Shown here piece after piece: positions 1 to 8,986 of a stretch of 64,000 nucleotides of DNA (position 1 is the stretch's first letter; every line of letters starts with the position of its first letter). The position numbers and the translations under genes are program-made. The stretch spans positions 497,501 through 561,500 of the forward strand of contig NZ_JAQGPL010000001.1 in assembly GCF_028826105.1 (NCBI RefSeq), read 5' to 3'. Below the pieces are notes generated by a model. It saw nothing but the letters and a program-made list of their open reading frames with translations. It had not been told where the DNA came from and did no database searches. Source of the stretch: Paenibacillus humicola (GTDB lineage: Bacteria > Bacillota > Bacilli > Paenibacillales > Paenibacillaceae).

Positions 1-960
1 CGGATGGTTGATATAGTCCGAATTGAAATGGTCGACGTTCCAAATTTTCGAGGCCGCCTTGCCGTTGTCGAACATGGAATCGTCCTTGTTGGACAGGACG
101 GACTTCGACCAGTAGCCTTTGTCGGCCCAGTCTTTCATTTGTTTGAAATAATCCGCCCAGCGCGGTTCGTCCAAATAATTGACCAACTTGGGATGGGGAT
201 CATTGACCGTGTAGGCCAGCGGAAGATTGCTGTCTATGCCTTTCTCATTGTTTTGCGTCAGAAATTGACCGTCCAGCCCCACGTTGGCGGTGTTGTAATA
301 TCCGGTCGGATCGAAGCTCGGTTCATGCTGCTTGATCGTATCCAAATATTTTCCATAATCGTCGATAGAGGTAATGGGTCCAATATTGTACTTCTGCATG
401 AGGTCGCCGCGCATGATATAGCCTTCATTGTCGTAGTACGTATAGTTGGAGGGCAGGGCGTACAATTTGCCGTTGATCGAGGCTTCATCCAAAGCCTTTT
501 TCGGCTCCTCGGCATAGCTCTTCGGCGCGTATTTCTTGAGCAGGTCGGTCAACGGCATGAACGCGCCTTTCTGCGCTTCGGTCGAGTAGTTCAGCCAATT
601 GGCCGTATAGATGAGATCAATCGGCTCGCCGGAAGACAATACGAGCGGATATTTTTGTTTGTAGTCGGCCCAGCCGATCCAAGTCACTTTGACCGTGGCA
701 TTGATTCTTTTCTTCAATTCCTCGTTGAACTTCTGCAGCATGGCGTCGTAGCCCTTGCCCGGCGCCCCCAGCAAATACATGTTCAACACGACCGCTTTGG
801 ACGTGTCCGGAGCCGTACTGGATGAGCTGCTGCCGGATGAAGAGCCGGAGGAAGCCGCGTCTGAGCCGGAAGGGGCTGTAGAGCTTGAGCTGCTGCATCC
901 GGCCAAAGCCAGAGCCGCCGACGTGAAAACCGCCATCGTGACAAGGCTGAATTTCTTCAA
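1..960 (-). CDS. ABC transporter solute-binding lipoprotein, LplA/YtcQ type (3' end outside window)
   Basis: Extracellular sugar-binding lipoprotein of a carbohydrate ABC importer. It opens with TTG at 960 behind a clear AGGAGGG site, and 320 codons are visible before the window edge. A short signal peptide ends in the lipobox ALAGC, followed by a Ser/Gly/Ala-rich linker of about 30 residues and then a type 1 periplasmic-binding fold (GAPGKGYDAML, WIGWADYKQKYPL, GEPIDLIYTANW). It is the last gene of the minus-strand transporter cluster, 55 nt after the second permease gene. The substrate cannot be read; this SBP type usually pairs with LplB/YtcP permeases that import oligosaccharides. The locus also has a second, different SBP at 2936-4294. 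Confidence 0.9.
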   Translation of the reverse strand, partial: MKKFSLVTMAVFTSAALALAGCSSSSSTAPSGSDAASSGSSSGSSSSSTAPDTSKAVVLNMYLLGAPGKGYDAMLQKFNEELKKRINATVKVTWIGWADYKQKYPLVLSSGEPIDLIYTANWLNYSTEAQKGAFMPLTDLLKKYAPKSYAEEPKKALDEASINGKLYALPSNYTYYDNEGYIMRGDLMQKYNIGPITSIDDYGKYLDTIKQHEPSFDPTGYYNTANVGLDGQFLTQNNEKGIDSNLPLAYTVNDPHPKLVNYLDEPRWADYFKQMKDWADKGYWSKSVLSNKDDSMFDNGKAASKIWNVDHFNSDYINHP

Positions 961-1015
961 TGTTTAACCCTCCTAAAATTTTAGTATGTATTCCCGATAA
1001 ACCGATTGCTCGGCA

Positions 1016-1951
1016 TTATCCTTTCACGGCGCCTACCGTGATCCCCCGGATGAAATATTTTTGCACGAAGGGGTAAGCGAAAATGATGGGTCCGGTGGCG
1101 ATGACCGCCATAGCCAGCTTCAACGATTGCGTCGGCATATCCTGTACGTTGACGTTCGCCGTAGCCGAAATCCGGCTGATCGATTCGGACTCGGACAGCA
1201 TGTTGTACAGCATGTATTGCAGTGGGAATTTCTCGTTGCTCGTAATGAACAGCATGGCGTTGTACCAGTCGTTCCAATATTCCAAGGCAATGAACAGCCC
1301 GATGGTGGCCAGAGCAGGCTTGGAGAGCGGCAGGATCAGCTTGTAGAAAATCGTAAAGTCGCCGGCGCCGTCAATCTTGGCCGATTCGCTGATCGCCTCC
1401 GGGATGCTGCTCATGAAGCTTCGCATGATGATCAGATAGAACACGTTGAGAATGCCGGGAATAATCAGCGAGAGCAGATTATCCTTGAGGTGATAGTAGC
1501 GGATCATCATGATGTAGTAGGAGACCAGACCCCCGTTGAACAGCGTCGTGAAGTAGAAGAAAAACGCAATGACATTGCGGTACCTGAAGTCCTTGCGATT
1601 GAGTACGTATCCGGTCATCGAGACCAGGAATAATCCAAGGAAGGTGCCGCATACCGTGACGAAAATCGATACGCCGTACGCCCGCAGGATGTCCTCCGGA
1701 TAACGAAACAGAATCGAGTAGGCTTTCACCGAAAATTCCTTCGGAATGAGCGAATAGCCGTAATTGGAAATGGCATGATCCGAAGTGAAGGATCCCGAGA
1801 TCACCATCAGGAAAGGAATCAGGCATAATAAAGCGGCAACGGAGACCAGAGAGTAACCCAGGATGTTAAAAACAACGATGGCTCCGCTTCTCCGGGCCCC
1901 GATTTGAGCGCGGTCGCGCAGCATGCGCGCGGATTCGAAACTTGCGGACAT
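1016..1951 (-). CDS. Carbohydrate ABC transporter permease, YtcP/LplC type
   Basis: Inner-membrane permease subunit of 311 residues with about six membrane segments (MalG-like half of the channel). The cytoplasmic EAA loop that docks the ATPase is visible near residue 190 (EAISESAKIDGAGDFTIFYK). ATG at 1951 follows AAGGAGG. It lies 14 nt after the other permease gene, so the two are surely co-transcribed. No ATPase gene is present in the visible cluster; as in other Firmicute LplB/YtcP systems a shared MsmX-type ATPase is probably used (inference). Confidence 0.93.
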   Translation of the reverse strand: MSASFESARMLRDRAQIGARRSGAIVVFNILGYSLVSVAALLCLIPFLMVISGSFTSDHAISNYGYSLIPKEFSVKAYSILFRYPEDILRAYGVSIFVTVCGTFLGLFLVSMTGYVLNRKDFRYRNVIAFFFYFTTLFNGGLVSYYIMMIRYYHLKDNLLSLIIPGILNVFYLIIMRSFMSSIPEAISESAKIDGAGDFTIFYKLILPLSKPALATIGLFIALEYWNDWYNAMLFITSNEKFPLQYMLYNMLSESESISRISATANVNVQDMPTQSLKLAMAVIATGPIIFAYPFVQKYFIRGITVGAVKG

Positions 1952-1965
1952 AATGGCCGGCCTCC

Positions 1966-2889
1966 TTAGAACAACGCGTAGTCTTTGTTGTATTTCTTCA
2001 CGAGAAAATTCACAAAGATGATGATGAAGAAGCCCAGGAACGATTGGTAGAAGGCCGCAGCGGCCGACATCCCGATATCGCCGCTGTTAATCAGCGACCG
2101 GAACACGTAAGTGTCGATCACGTCCGTCGCATTGAACAGCTGCCCGTTATTGCCGACAATCTGATAGAACATTTGGAAATCGCCGCGCATGATGCGGCCG
2201 ATATTAAGCAGCATAAGAATGATAATGGTCGGCATAATGCCGGGAATGGTAATATTTCTAATTTTCTGGAAAACGTTCGCGCCATCGATGTCCGCAGCCT
2301 CGTAGCATTCCTCGTCCAGCCCGGCAATGGCGGCGATATAGACGACGGAATTGTAGCCCAGCCACTTCCAGGAGTTGAAGAACAGGATGATATATTTCCA
2401 TATCGAAGGCAGGCTGTAGAGTGAGACAGGCTTCATGTGCAGCGCTTTCATGACAGTTTGGAGCACGCCCGTCTCATCGTTGAAGAGGTTGTAGACGAAC
2501 ACCCCGACGATAATCCACGACATGAAATACGGGAGAAAAATGATAGACTGTGATACTCGCTTAAACCATTTGCCGTGCAGCTCCGTAAGGACGACCGCGA
2601 TCAGAATCGCCAATCCGTGCGACGTAATGAGCATGAAGAAGTTGTAGAGAATCGTATTTCTTGTGACGATAAACCCGGTGCCGGAGGTGAAAAAAAACTT
2701 GAAGTTATCCAGTCCCGCCCAAGGGCTCCCGAAAATCCCGAGGTTGTACTGATAGTTTTTGAAAGCGAGCAGAATACCGGCCATCGGCAAATACGCGAAC
2801 ATAATAAAATACAGGATGGCGGGAAGTACCATCATGAATAACGTTCTGTTCTTGTTCAGCTCCAACACAATCCCGTTCTTCCGCCTCAA
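1966..2889 (-). CDS. Carbohydrate ABC transporter permease, LplB/YteP type
   Basis: MalF-like permease subunit with about six membrane segments and the EAA loop (CYEAADIDGANVFQKIRNIT). An ATG further upstream at 2958 is in frame but would overlap the 3' end of the preceding SBP gene and has no ribosome site. A TTG at 2889 sits behind AAGGAGGG with good spacing, so a 307-residue product starting LRRKNGIVLEL is preferred. It forms one transcription unit with the upstream SBP and the downstream permease. Confidence 0.92.
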   Translation of the reverse strand: MRRKNGIVLELNKNRTLFMMVLPAILYFIMFAYLPMAGILLAFKNYQYNLGIFGSPWAGLDNFKFFFTSGTGFIVTRNTILYNFFMLITSHGLAILIAVVLTELHGKWFKRVSQSIIFLPYFMSWIIVGVFVYNLFNDETGVLQTVMKALHMKPVSLYSLPSIWKYIILFFNSWKWLGYNSVVYIAAIAGLDEECYEAADIDGANVFQKIRNITIPGIMPTIIILMLLNIGRIMRGDFQMFYQIVGNNGQLFNATDVIDTYVFRSLINSGDIGMSAAAAFYQSFLGFFIIIFVNFLVKKYNKDYALF

Positions 2890-2924
2890 TGTCTTCCCTC
2901 CTTCAAATAAATGACGGCTGTTCA

Positions 2925-2938
2925 CGAAAGCGCTTTTA
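2925..2938. promoter_or_regulatory. cre-like palindrome between SBP and permease genes
   Basis: CGAAAGCGCTTTTA overlaps the stop codon of the SBP gene. It resembles the CcpA catabolite-response element with about two mismatches to the usual consensus. Carbon-catabolite control of a sugar importer would make sense, but an intragenic position after the first gene is unusual. A similar AAAGCGCT core lies upstream of the arabinofuranosidase near 37290. Confidence 0.25.
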
Positions 2939-4294
2939 ATATTTTGCGAATTGATCATGGGTTAGGACAGCCGCATTGTCCAACAGCTGCTCGAATTGCC
3001 GGGGAGTCTGCTGCAAGCCCTCCAGTCTCAGAATCCCGTCATTGAACATTTTCTCCGCCTGGGGCACGAAGGCCAGTCCTCCGGTATCGCCGCTGTATGA
3101 GGCGGCTTTGCTGTAGATGCCGAGCAGGTCCTGCTGAACGGGAGCTTCCCGGCCCGTAATGAAGCCGCGATAATCCTGAGCGGGAAAAGCGATGCCGCTC
3201 TGCCATACGGTCTTCGTCCAGCCTTCCGGCCGAAACATCCATTTCACGAACTGCATCGCTTCTTTTTTATGCACGGAACGGTCCGATACGAGAAAACCGG
3301 CTCCGTACCAGGCGTCGAGATCTCCCGCGTGGCCTTTGCCTCCATCGATGGAGGGGATCGGAAAAGCGCCGATCGAAGAGCGCACTTCTTCCGGAAAATT
3401 CCGGTCGAACGCGATGCCCATTTCCCATTCCCCCATCATATACATGGCGGCCTTGCCTTGACCGAACAGCGAGCGCGCGGTGGCATAATCGTCGTTCAGA
3501 AATTTGCTTCCGAATGCACCGGCTCGAATCCATTCCTGCATGGCCGATGCGGCCAATACCGTCGGCGGATGAAGGAACGAATCCGTTCGATCCATAGCCT
3601 TCCGGCTATAGTCCCATGAACCGGAAGCTCGTTCCAGCATGGTTCTCAGCCACAGCATGGAAGTCCATGGGTCCTGACCGTCCATCGCGATCGGGATGAT
3701 ATGGCGGGCTTTCAACACCTTGAACACGTGGAGCAGCTCGGCTTGCGTCGCCGGTATTTTCAGCCCGTTGTCGGCGAAAATCTTCTTGTTGTAATAGAGC
3801 ACCCAGAAATCCTGATTTTTAGGAAGCCCATAAAGCTTGCCGTCCAGTCGGAACGAATCCAGCGCTTCCGGAACGAATCCCATGTCCTGCACATCGGTGT
3901 CCTGCCATTCTGCCAAAGCATGATTGTTGACGAGCGGCGCCAAGAACGTTACGCCGGGCCAATAAGCGAAAATATCGGGCAGCTGATTGGAGGCGTTCTC
4001 GATTTTAATCTTATCCTGATACTGCGGGTCCGGAGACAAGGTATCGACAAGGATTCGGATGGAGGGATGCAGCTTCAAATACGTGTCGATCAAACGCTGC
4101 TCGACTAACCCTTGGCCTGCCGTCCGGTCCGGGTTGTTGGAGAAGAAGGTCAGTACGACGGGAGGCCGGGCGGACTTCGCTTCGGCGCCGGTCTTTAATC
4201 CGGAAGAATTAGACTTGCAGCATGACAGGATGAGAAGCAGCATGGAGCAGGCCGCCAGGCTGGACAGGAATGCCGCCGGCTTCGTTCTGTTCAT
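2936..4294 (-). CDS. ABC transporter solute-binding lipoprotein, MsmE/UgpB type
   Basis: Solute-binding lipoprotein of 452 residues, first gene of the minus-strand importer. The ATG at 4294 (MNRTKPAAFLSSL) is preceded by AAAGGTGG; a longer frame reaching 4513 has no ribosome site. A hydrophobic signal ends at LILSCCKS, a permissive lipobox. The mature part has the SBP family 1 pattern (QDKIKIENASNQLPDIFAYW, LDGKLYGLPKNQDFWVLYYN, GEWEMGIAFDRNFP). Having a second SBP of another subtype at the far end of the same cluster is unusual and suggests two ligand specificities for one channel (inference). Confidence 0.92.
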   Translation of the reverse strand: MNRTKPAAFLSSLAACSMLLLILSCCKSNSSGLKTGAEAKSARPPVVLTFFSNNPDRTAGQGLVEQRLIDTYLKLHPSIRILVDTLSPDPQYQDKIKIENASNQLPDIFAYWPGVTFLAPLVNNHALAEWQDTDVQDMGFVPEALDSFRLDGKLYGLPKNQDFWVLYYNKKIFADNGLKIPATQAELLHVFKVLKARHIIPIAMDGQDPWTSMLWLRTMLERASGSWDYSRKAMDRTDSFLHPPTVLAASAMQEWIRAGAFGSKFLNDDYATARSLFGQGKAAMYMMGEWEMGIAFDRNFPEEVRSSIGAFPIPSIDGGKGHAGDLDAWYGAGFLVSDRSVHKKEAMQFVKWMFRPEGWTKTVWQSGIAFPAQDYRGFITGREAPVQQDLLGIYSKAASYSGDTGGLAFVPQAEKMFNDGILRLEGLQQTPRQFEQLLDNAAVLTHDQFAKY

Positions 4295-4545
4295 GGCCAA
4301 CCACCTTTTGGACTTCATTATAGAGGGCCGGAAGAGCATGCGTAATCCTTCGTTTTTTTGAATTTCTTGTATAGATTTGCGCTGAAATTCGGTTATCCGG
4401 AAGCGATTCGGGCAGCATACGCCGCATCGTCGGCCTCGACTTGTATGAATTTTCGGAACATATGTACAAATCTCAGGTTGTTTGAAAGGGCTTTCTTTAT
4501 TATCATTAGACAAACGGATTTTAACTTGTAAGAAGGAGATACCCC
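4295..4545. other. Divergent promoter region between importer and two-component genes
   Basis: About 250 nt separate the importer (minus) and the kinase/regulator pair (plus). AraC-type regulators of this class usually bind in such a region to activate the transporter. I could not assign a convincing -35/-10 pair or operator. The plus side ends with AAGGAG at 4533-4538. Confidence 0.5.
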
Positions 4546-4569
4546 ATGAGAGAGTGCCCGCCTTGCTGA
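4546..4569 (+). other. Seven-codon out-of-frame mini-ORF at the kinase start
   Basis: AAGGAG (4533-4538) is spaced ideally, 7 nt, from an ATG at 4546 that encodes only MRECPPC and stops at TGA 4567-4569, in a different frame from the kinase. Possible in-frame kinase starts are GTG 4554, TTG 4563 and CTG 4566, overlapping the mini-ORF. This is either a translational leader with reinitiation or a 1-nt indel at the kinase 5' end (real or sequencing). Confidence 0.35.
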
Positions 4570-6353
4570 GAAGGTATTATAATCTTCCGATACGCGTTAA
4601 AATCCTGCTCTGGTTTATTCCGCTGCTGGTTTTAACGATTACATCGACCGGTGTCTACTCTTATGTATCCGCTGCCAATGAAATTGTGGAGAAAATATCG
4701 GTCCAGCAGACAGGGACGGCCAAACAAGCAATCGATCATCTGGATTATGTCGCTCAAGACGCGCTCAACTTTGCGGAATATTTATATCTAATCCCGGAAA
4801 TTCAGCAGCTGCTGTCCGCGCATTCGGCTGACCGGCCGTATCTGGTGAGTTATAATGTAATCGATTCCATCAACCGTTTGATGGTCACGCGGCCCTTTTT
4901 TCAATATCTGACGATCTATTCACCCAATTTCCCTGCGATTCAATTTAATAATAAGGGACTGTCAACCGCCATATCCTTTCAGGAGTTCCAAAAGGAATTT
5001 CACTATGACCGGATTCTGAAAAATCCGAGCATCGCGAGCTGGAGCGTGGAGGTTCCCGGCCGGGGCCAAACGATCTTCCATGGAGACAGCAAAAATAAAC
5101 TGCTGCTGACGTGGGTGATGAAGGACGAGGTTACGTTGAAGCCGGATGGCGTATTGATTCTGGGGATTGACGAACAGGATATACGCAATACCTACCTGTC
5201 GGCGCTTGCGCAAACCAAGCTGGTCGTCTTCAACAGTCAGGGCACCGTTCTCTCGGACAGCGACGGCAGATGGATCGGGCAATCGGTATTCGCTTTACCT
5301 TTCTATACCCTTCCCGTTCACGACACCTCTGAAATCGACCGCGCGATCAGCGGCCGGGACTGGGTCTTCGCCGATCTTAAGTCCGAGCTTACCGGCTGGC
5401 ATGTGCTGGTCTACCAGCCTCGGACGACCCTGCTGCAGCAGCTGAACCGCATCAAGTGGATTACGATGCTCATCGTTCTGGCGACGCTGATCGTCAGCAT
5501 ATTTTTCTCTTGGGCCGTGTCCGACGTCATTACCAATCCGCTGAAAATCATGCTGCAATCGATGCGAAAATTCCAAATGGGCGACTTCAGCCAGCAGGTC
5601 ACGGTCAAGGGCAAGGATGAAATCGGAAACCTCGCGATGGGGTACAACGTCATGGTCCGGCGCATCAAAGAGCTGATCGATGACGTATACGCCTCCGAAC
5701 TGAAGCAGAAGCAGGCGGAATTCAAGCTTCTCCAATCCCAGATCAATCCGCATTTTTTATACAATACGTTAAATACGATCGCCTGGTCGGCACAAGCCCG
5801 GAAAGAAGAACAAATCGCCGAAATGATCCTCTCTTTGTCCAATATGTTTAAGATCAGCCTAAGCGCGGATAAGGTGAGCTACACCCTTCAGCAGGAGTTC
5901 GATATTGTCGAAAATTATCTGTATTTGCAAAAAATGAGGAATCCGGCGAAGCTCCAGTACGAAACGTCCGTCGATGAGGATATCCGGCCGGTCATCGTGC
6001 CGAGGCTCATCCTTCAGCCCTTGGTTGAAAATGCGGTCGTACATGGCATCGAACCGCTGCCGGACGATTCCGGATTCATTCAAGTCCGGGGGATGTCGAG
6101 GGAATCCTTCATGGTCGTCGAGGTTACGGATAACGGCGCAGGAATAGCCGAGGATACGCTGCAGGAACTGATCCTCCTGCTGCAAACGGGGCGGCAAGCA
6201 AGCTCAAGCCCGGAAAGGGGCTTTGCGCTCGTCAACATCCTCAGCCGGCTGCAGCTTACATTCGGCCGGGATACCCGCATGGACATTCAAAGCAGACTCG
6301 GCTCGGGAACGCGTATCACCCTGTCCATTCCGCTAGATAACGGGAGGCGATAA
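4554..6353 (+). CDS. Sensor histidine kinase, YesM/LytS-like
   Basis: Membrane sensor kinase of about 599 residues if begun at GTG 4554. Order: TM1 (LLWFIPLLVLTITSTGVYSY), extracellular double-Cache-like sensor of about 250 residues, TM2 (ITMLIVLATLIVSIFFSW), HAMP (ITNPLKIMLQSMRKFQMGDF), His_kinase domain with phospho-acceptor in INPHFLYNTLN, then HATPase (LQPLVENAVVHGIE, DNGAGI). It is followed 2 nt later by its AraC-type response regulator and is divergent from a sugar importer, the classic Paenibacillus arrangement for substrate-induced uptake. The start is ambiguous because the strong ribosome site points to an out-of-frame ATG. Confidence 0.92.
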   Translation: MPALLRRYYNLPIRVKILLWFIPLLVLTITSTGVYSYVSAANEIVEKISVQQTGTAKQAIDHLDYVAQDALNFAEYLYLIPEIQQLLSAHSADRPYLVSYNVIDSINRLMVTRPFFQYLTIYSPNFPAIQFNNKGLSTAISFQEFQKEFHYDRILKNPSIASWSVEVPGRGQTIFHGDSKNKLLLTWVMKDEVTLKPDGVLILGIDEQDIRNTYLSALAQTKLVVFNSQGTVLSDSDGRWIGQSVFALPFYTLPVHDTSEIDRAISGRDWVFADLKSELTGWHVLVYQPRTTLLQQLNRIKWITMLIVLATLIVSIFFSWAVSDVITNPLKIMLQSMRKFQMGDFSQQVTVKGKDEIGNLAMGYNVMVRRIKELIDDVYASELKQKQAEFKLLQSQINPHFLYNTLNTIAWSAQARKEEQIAEMILSLSNMFKISLSADKVSYTLQQEFDIVENYLYLQKMRNPAKLQYETSVDEDIRPVIVPRLILQPLVENAVVHGIEPLPDDSGFIQVRGMSRESFMVVEVTDNGAGIAEDTLQELILLLQTGRQASSSPERGFALVNILSRLQLTFGRDTRMDIQSRLGSGTRITLSIPLDNGRR

Positions 6354-6355
6354 GC

Positions 6356-7987
6356 ATGCTGAATTTATTGATCGTAGAGGACGAGGCTCCTTTTCGCGAA
6401 GGGCTGCTCACGATGGTCGATTGGGCCAAGCTGGATATCCGGATCGACGGCATTGTTGAAAACGGTTTCAAAGCGCTGTCCTACCTGGAGTCGGGGACGA
6501 TTGACATTTTGCTCACGGATATTCGGATGCCCATCCTGGACGGATTGCAGCTCATCGCTCAAGTAAATCACCGGAAACTGGATACCGCCTGTGTTCTCAT
6601 TTCCGGCTACAACGATTTTGACAACGCGCAAAAAGCGATTCGCCTCGGGGCCTGGGATTTCTTGACCAAGCCTTGTTCTCCGAAGCAGGTGGAAGCGACG
6701 TTCCGCAAAGTCGTACAACGGATTTACGAGCGGCATTCCGAGCAGGATAACGTGAATCAGCTGCTGAAGCATATCCCCATCGCCAAATCCCACGTGCTGC
6801 TGCAATGGCTGCATCATCCCTTGCAATCCTTCGAGCATCGAATCGAACGAATGGCCGAGCTGAATATGCGGATTCATCCGGAACAAATCGTGGCGATGGC
6901 CGTCACATTGGATCGTAAAACGTATAATCAACTGCATTACAGCCAGCAGGATCTGGAAATCTTAACGTATGCGGCCGCCAATATCGTGCAAGAAACGCTG
7001 GAACGCGTGCTGCTTCAGCCGGTGGAGGTGGTTCATGACGATTTGGATATTGCCGTCGTTATAAACGGCGCCTCCGAATCGATGACGTTGAGACTGAGAG
7101 ACGGGCTTCGAGCCGTTCAAGCCAATCTGAACGCCTATTTGAAGCTGACCTCCAGCATCGGTATCAGTGGCACGCACGCTTCTATCGATCAGCTGAACAT
7201 GGCTTACCGGGAGGCGCGAGAGGCTCTGCAATTCAGATTTTACCAAGGTACCGGAAAAGAATATTATTATCGCGAATTATGCGGCTCGCGCGACCCGGAC
7301 CACAAGACGGTTGTTGACTGGGAACAGTTAAACATGGAACAGTCCATTGTGGAGCACCTTCGCTCCGGTTTATTCGCCGAGGCTCTGAACGTGACGGAAA
7401 CGTGGCTGGGCCGGTTTCAGCAAGTGAATACCGGCTCGATCCGAAAAATTCATATTCAAACGATGTCCCTGCTTACCCGTCTGATTCAGCTCGCAGAAGA
7501 ACGGGACTTGCATTATCGGGATTGGGCCGCCAGCTACCTGCCGCGAGTCGAGCAAATGGAACAAATCGAAACCATCGACGAGCTGTCCGGCTTAATCTAT
7601 GGAGCAATGCGTGAATTCATCGAGCTGCTGAATCCCAATAAGACGCTGCGGCGAATCGTTCAGCAGGCTGTCCGGTACATCGAAGCGAATTACAACTCTT
7701 CGGAGTTGTCTTTATCCGGCGCCGCGAACGAATTGTTCGTGTCCAATACCTATCTGTCCACGTTGTTCAAGCAGGAGCTTGGCATCAATTTTTTGGACTA
7801 CGCGCATCAGTACCGGATCGAGAAGGCCAAAGGCCTTCTTCAAGCCGGGAATGCCAAGATTCACGCCGTCGCGAAGGAATTGGGTTATTTTGACGAAGCC
7901 CATTTCACGCGAACCTTCAAGAAATGGGCGGGCATGTCGCCATCGCAATACCGGAAGACAACCCGGCTGCCAGATCGTTTCAGTTGA
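6356..7987 (+). CDS. Response regulator with AraC-type DNA-binding domain, YesN-like
   Basis: Partner of the preceding kinase. The N-terminal receiver has the acidic pair in LLIVEDE, phospho-acceptor Asp near residue 55 (LLTDIRMPILDG) and the conserved Lys in DFLTKPC. A middle region of about 300 residues resembles the usual YesN linker. The C-terminal two-helix AraC domain (AANELFVSNTYLSTLFKQEL, LGYFDEAHFTRTFKKWAGMS) should bind the divergent importer promoter. ATG follows GGGAGGCG and overlaps the operon spacing of the kinase. Its 3' end overlaps the convergent gene at 7980-8615 by 8 nt. Confidence 0.95.
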   Translation: MLNLLIVEDEAPFREGLLTMVDWAKLDIRIDGIVENGFKALSYLESGTIDILLTDIRMPILDGLQLIAQVNHRKLDTACVLISGYNDFDNAQKAIRLGAWDFLTKPCSPKQVEATFRKVVQRIYERHSEQDNVNQLLKHIPIAKSHVLLQWLHHPLQSFEHRIERMAELNMRIHPEQIVAMAVTLDRKTYNQLHYSQQDLEILTYAAANIVQETLERVLLQPVEVVHDDLDIAVVINGASESMTLRLRDGLRAVQANLNAYLKLTSSIGISGTHASIDQLNMAYREAREALQFRFYQGTGKEYYYRELCGSRDPDHKTVVDWEQLNMEQSIVEHLRSGLFAEALNVTETWLGRFQQVNTGSIRKIHIQTMSLLTRLIQLAEERDLHYRDWAASYLPRVEQMEQIETIDELSGLIYGAMREFIELLNPNKTLRRIVQQAVRYIEANYNSSELSLSGAANELFVSNTYLSTLFKQELGINFLDYAHQYRIEKAKGLLQAGNAKIHAVAKELGYFDEAHFTRTFKKWAGMSPSQYRKTTRLPDRFS

Positions 7988-8615
7988 TCTGATCGCTGTT
8001 TAGGCCGGAATTGGTCGCTTGAGCGCCCGGACCTCCGCCCACTCCTTGCTGTTGCTTCGTGTTGGAGCTTTCGATCGCCGCGTTCGTGCCGCCGGCGCTG
8101 TAGTCTTTTCCCCCGCTGGCGAGCTGTGTCGCCGCCGTGGTATCGCCGTTCGCTTCATGCACTTTATTGTTCAGGACGATGACGAGGTCTTCTTTTTTTC
8201 GAGACCGGCGTCCTCCGCGCTTAGAGCGGCCGCTGTGCTTATGACGGGAGCTGTGTCTAAGCCGGGACCTGTGCTTGCGGCGGCGGCGCTTGCCGCGTCC
8301 CTTATGCTTGGACTGCGTGCCTTCCATGCCTGTATTCGAGGCCGTACCTCCGGCTCCGACGCTGTGCTGCTGCCCGGTATTGGAGGAGGCGATGGCGGCG
8401 TTGCTGCCGGAAGCGCTGCTTTTACCTGCGCCGCTGGCAATCTGCGTGGAATTCGCTGCATCCGTGAACTGATTGTTGACGATCAGGATGATTTTCAGCC
8501 CTTTGCGAAGCGGACGCCGGATTCGGGTCCGGATTCCTTTGGCTCTCACCGTAACCGTCACATGGCCGCCAACGGCGAATTTTTTCCATACCTTCCGTAT
8601 CGTTCGCACGTCCAA
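7980..8615 (-). CDS. Uncharacterised repeat protein with hyperbasic linker
   Basis: Start taken as TTG 8615 behind CAGGAG (8-nt spacing), giving 211 residues. I do not recognise a family. Two homologous blocks can be seen: IVNNQ..ANSTQIASG then GSNAAIASSNTGQQHSVG, and later VLNNK..TTAATQLASG then GTNAAIESSNTKQQQGVG. They are separated by a linker of about 40 residues that is almost all Arg, Lys, His and Ser (KGRGKRRRRKHRSR and more). The N-terminus is also basic. Low complexity, periodic Asn/Gln/Gly/Ser and lack of signal peptide suggest a structural or surface (possibly spore) protein or a nucleic-acid-binding one; this is inference. Convergent with the AraC-type regulator. Confidence 0.7.
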   Translation of the reverse strand: MDVRTIRKVWKKFAVGGHVTVTVRAKGIRTRIRRPLRKGLKIILIVNNQFTDAANSTQIASGAGKSSASGSNAAIASSNTGQQHSVGAGGTASNTGMEGTQSKHKGRGKRRRRKHRSRLRHSSRHKHSGRSKRGGRRSRKKEDLVIVLNNKVHEANGDTTAATQLASGGKDYSAGGTNAAIESSNTKQQQGVGGGPGAQATNSGLNSDQIN

Positions 8616-8986
8616 CCCGCTTTCTCCTGGATTTCCCCGCCTTCTTTCAAGGTATGCACGATTTGTTCCGGGGCAATGGACATCGTCCCAGAAGGGCGGG
8701 ACGTCTACAGCAAGCAAGTGGCTGTTCGCCCATCCGAAGCAATCCATGTTTATACGAAGTATGCCATATTGGGCAGCTTACGTTAACGAAAACAATAAAG
8801 CCGGCACGATGATGTGCCGGCTGGGAAAACGACCAAAACGGATATTTAAAAAGCCATAAATGCATCATATTCTATAAAAAATTTCAGCATAAGTCTATTC
8901 CTTTTCTTGTATGAATTGTATGTTACTTATGAGACTGAGGCGAGATCCGGCTTTAATGGCACCGTTCGCACGGGGAGGATGAAGTG
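8616..8986. other. Intergenic region with one strong hairpin
   Basis: No credible gene. A 9-bp inverted repeat, AGCCGGCAC at 8799-8807 and GTGCCGGCT at 8814-8822, could be a terminator read on the minus strand (followed there by TTATTGTTTT) or a leader hairpin of the repeat-protein gene. The AT-rich 8860-8960 stretch likely holds the promoter of the plus-strand gene at 8987. Confidence 0.5.
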
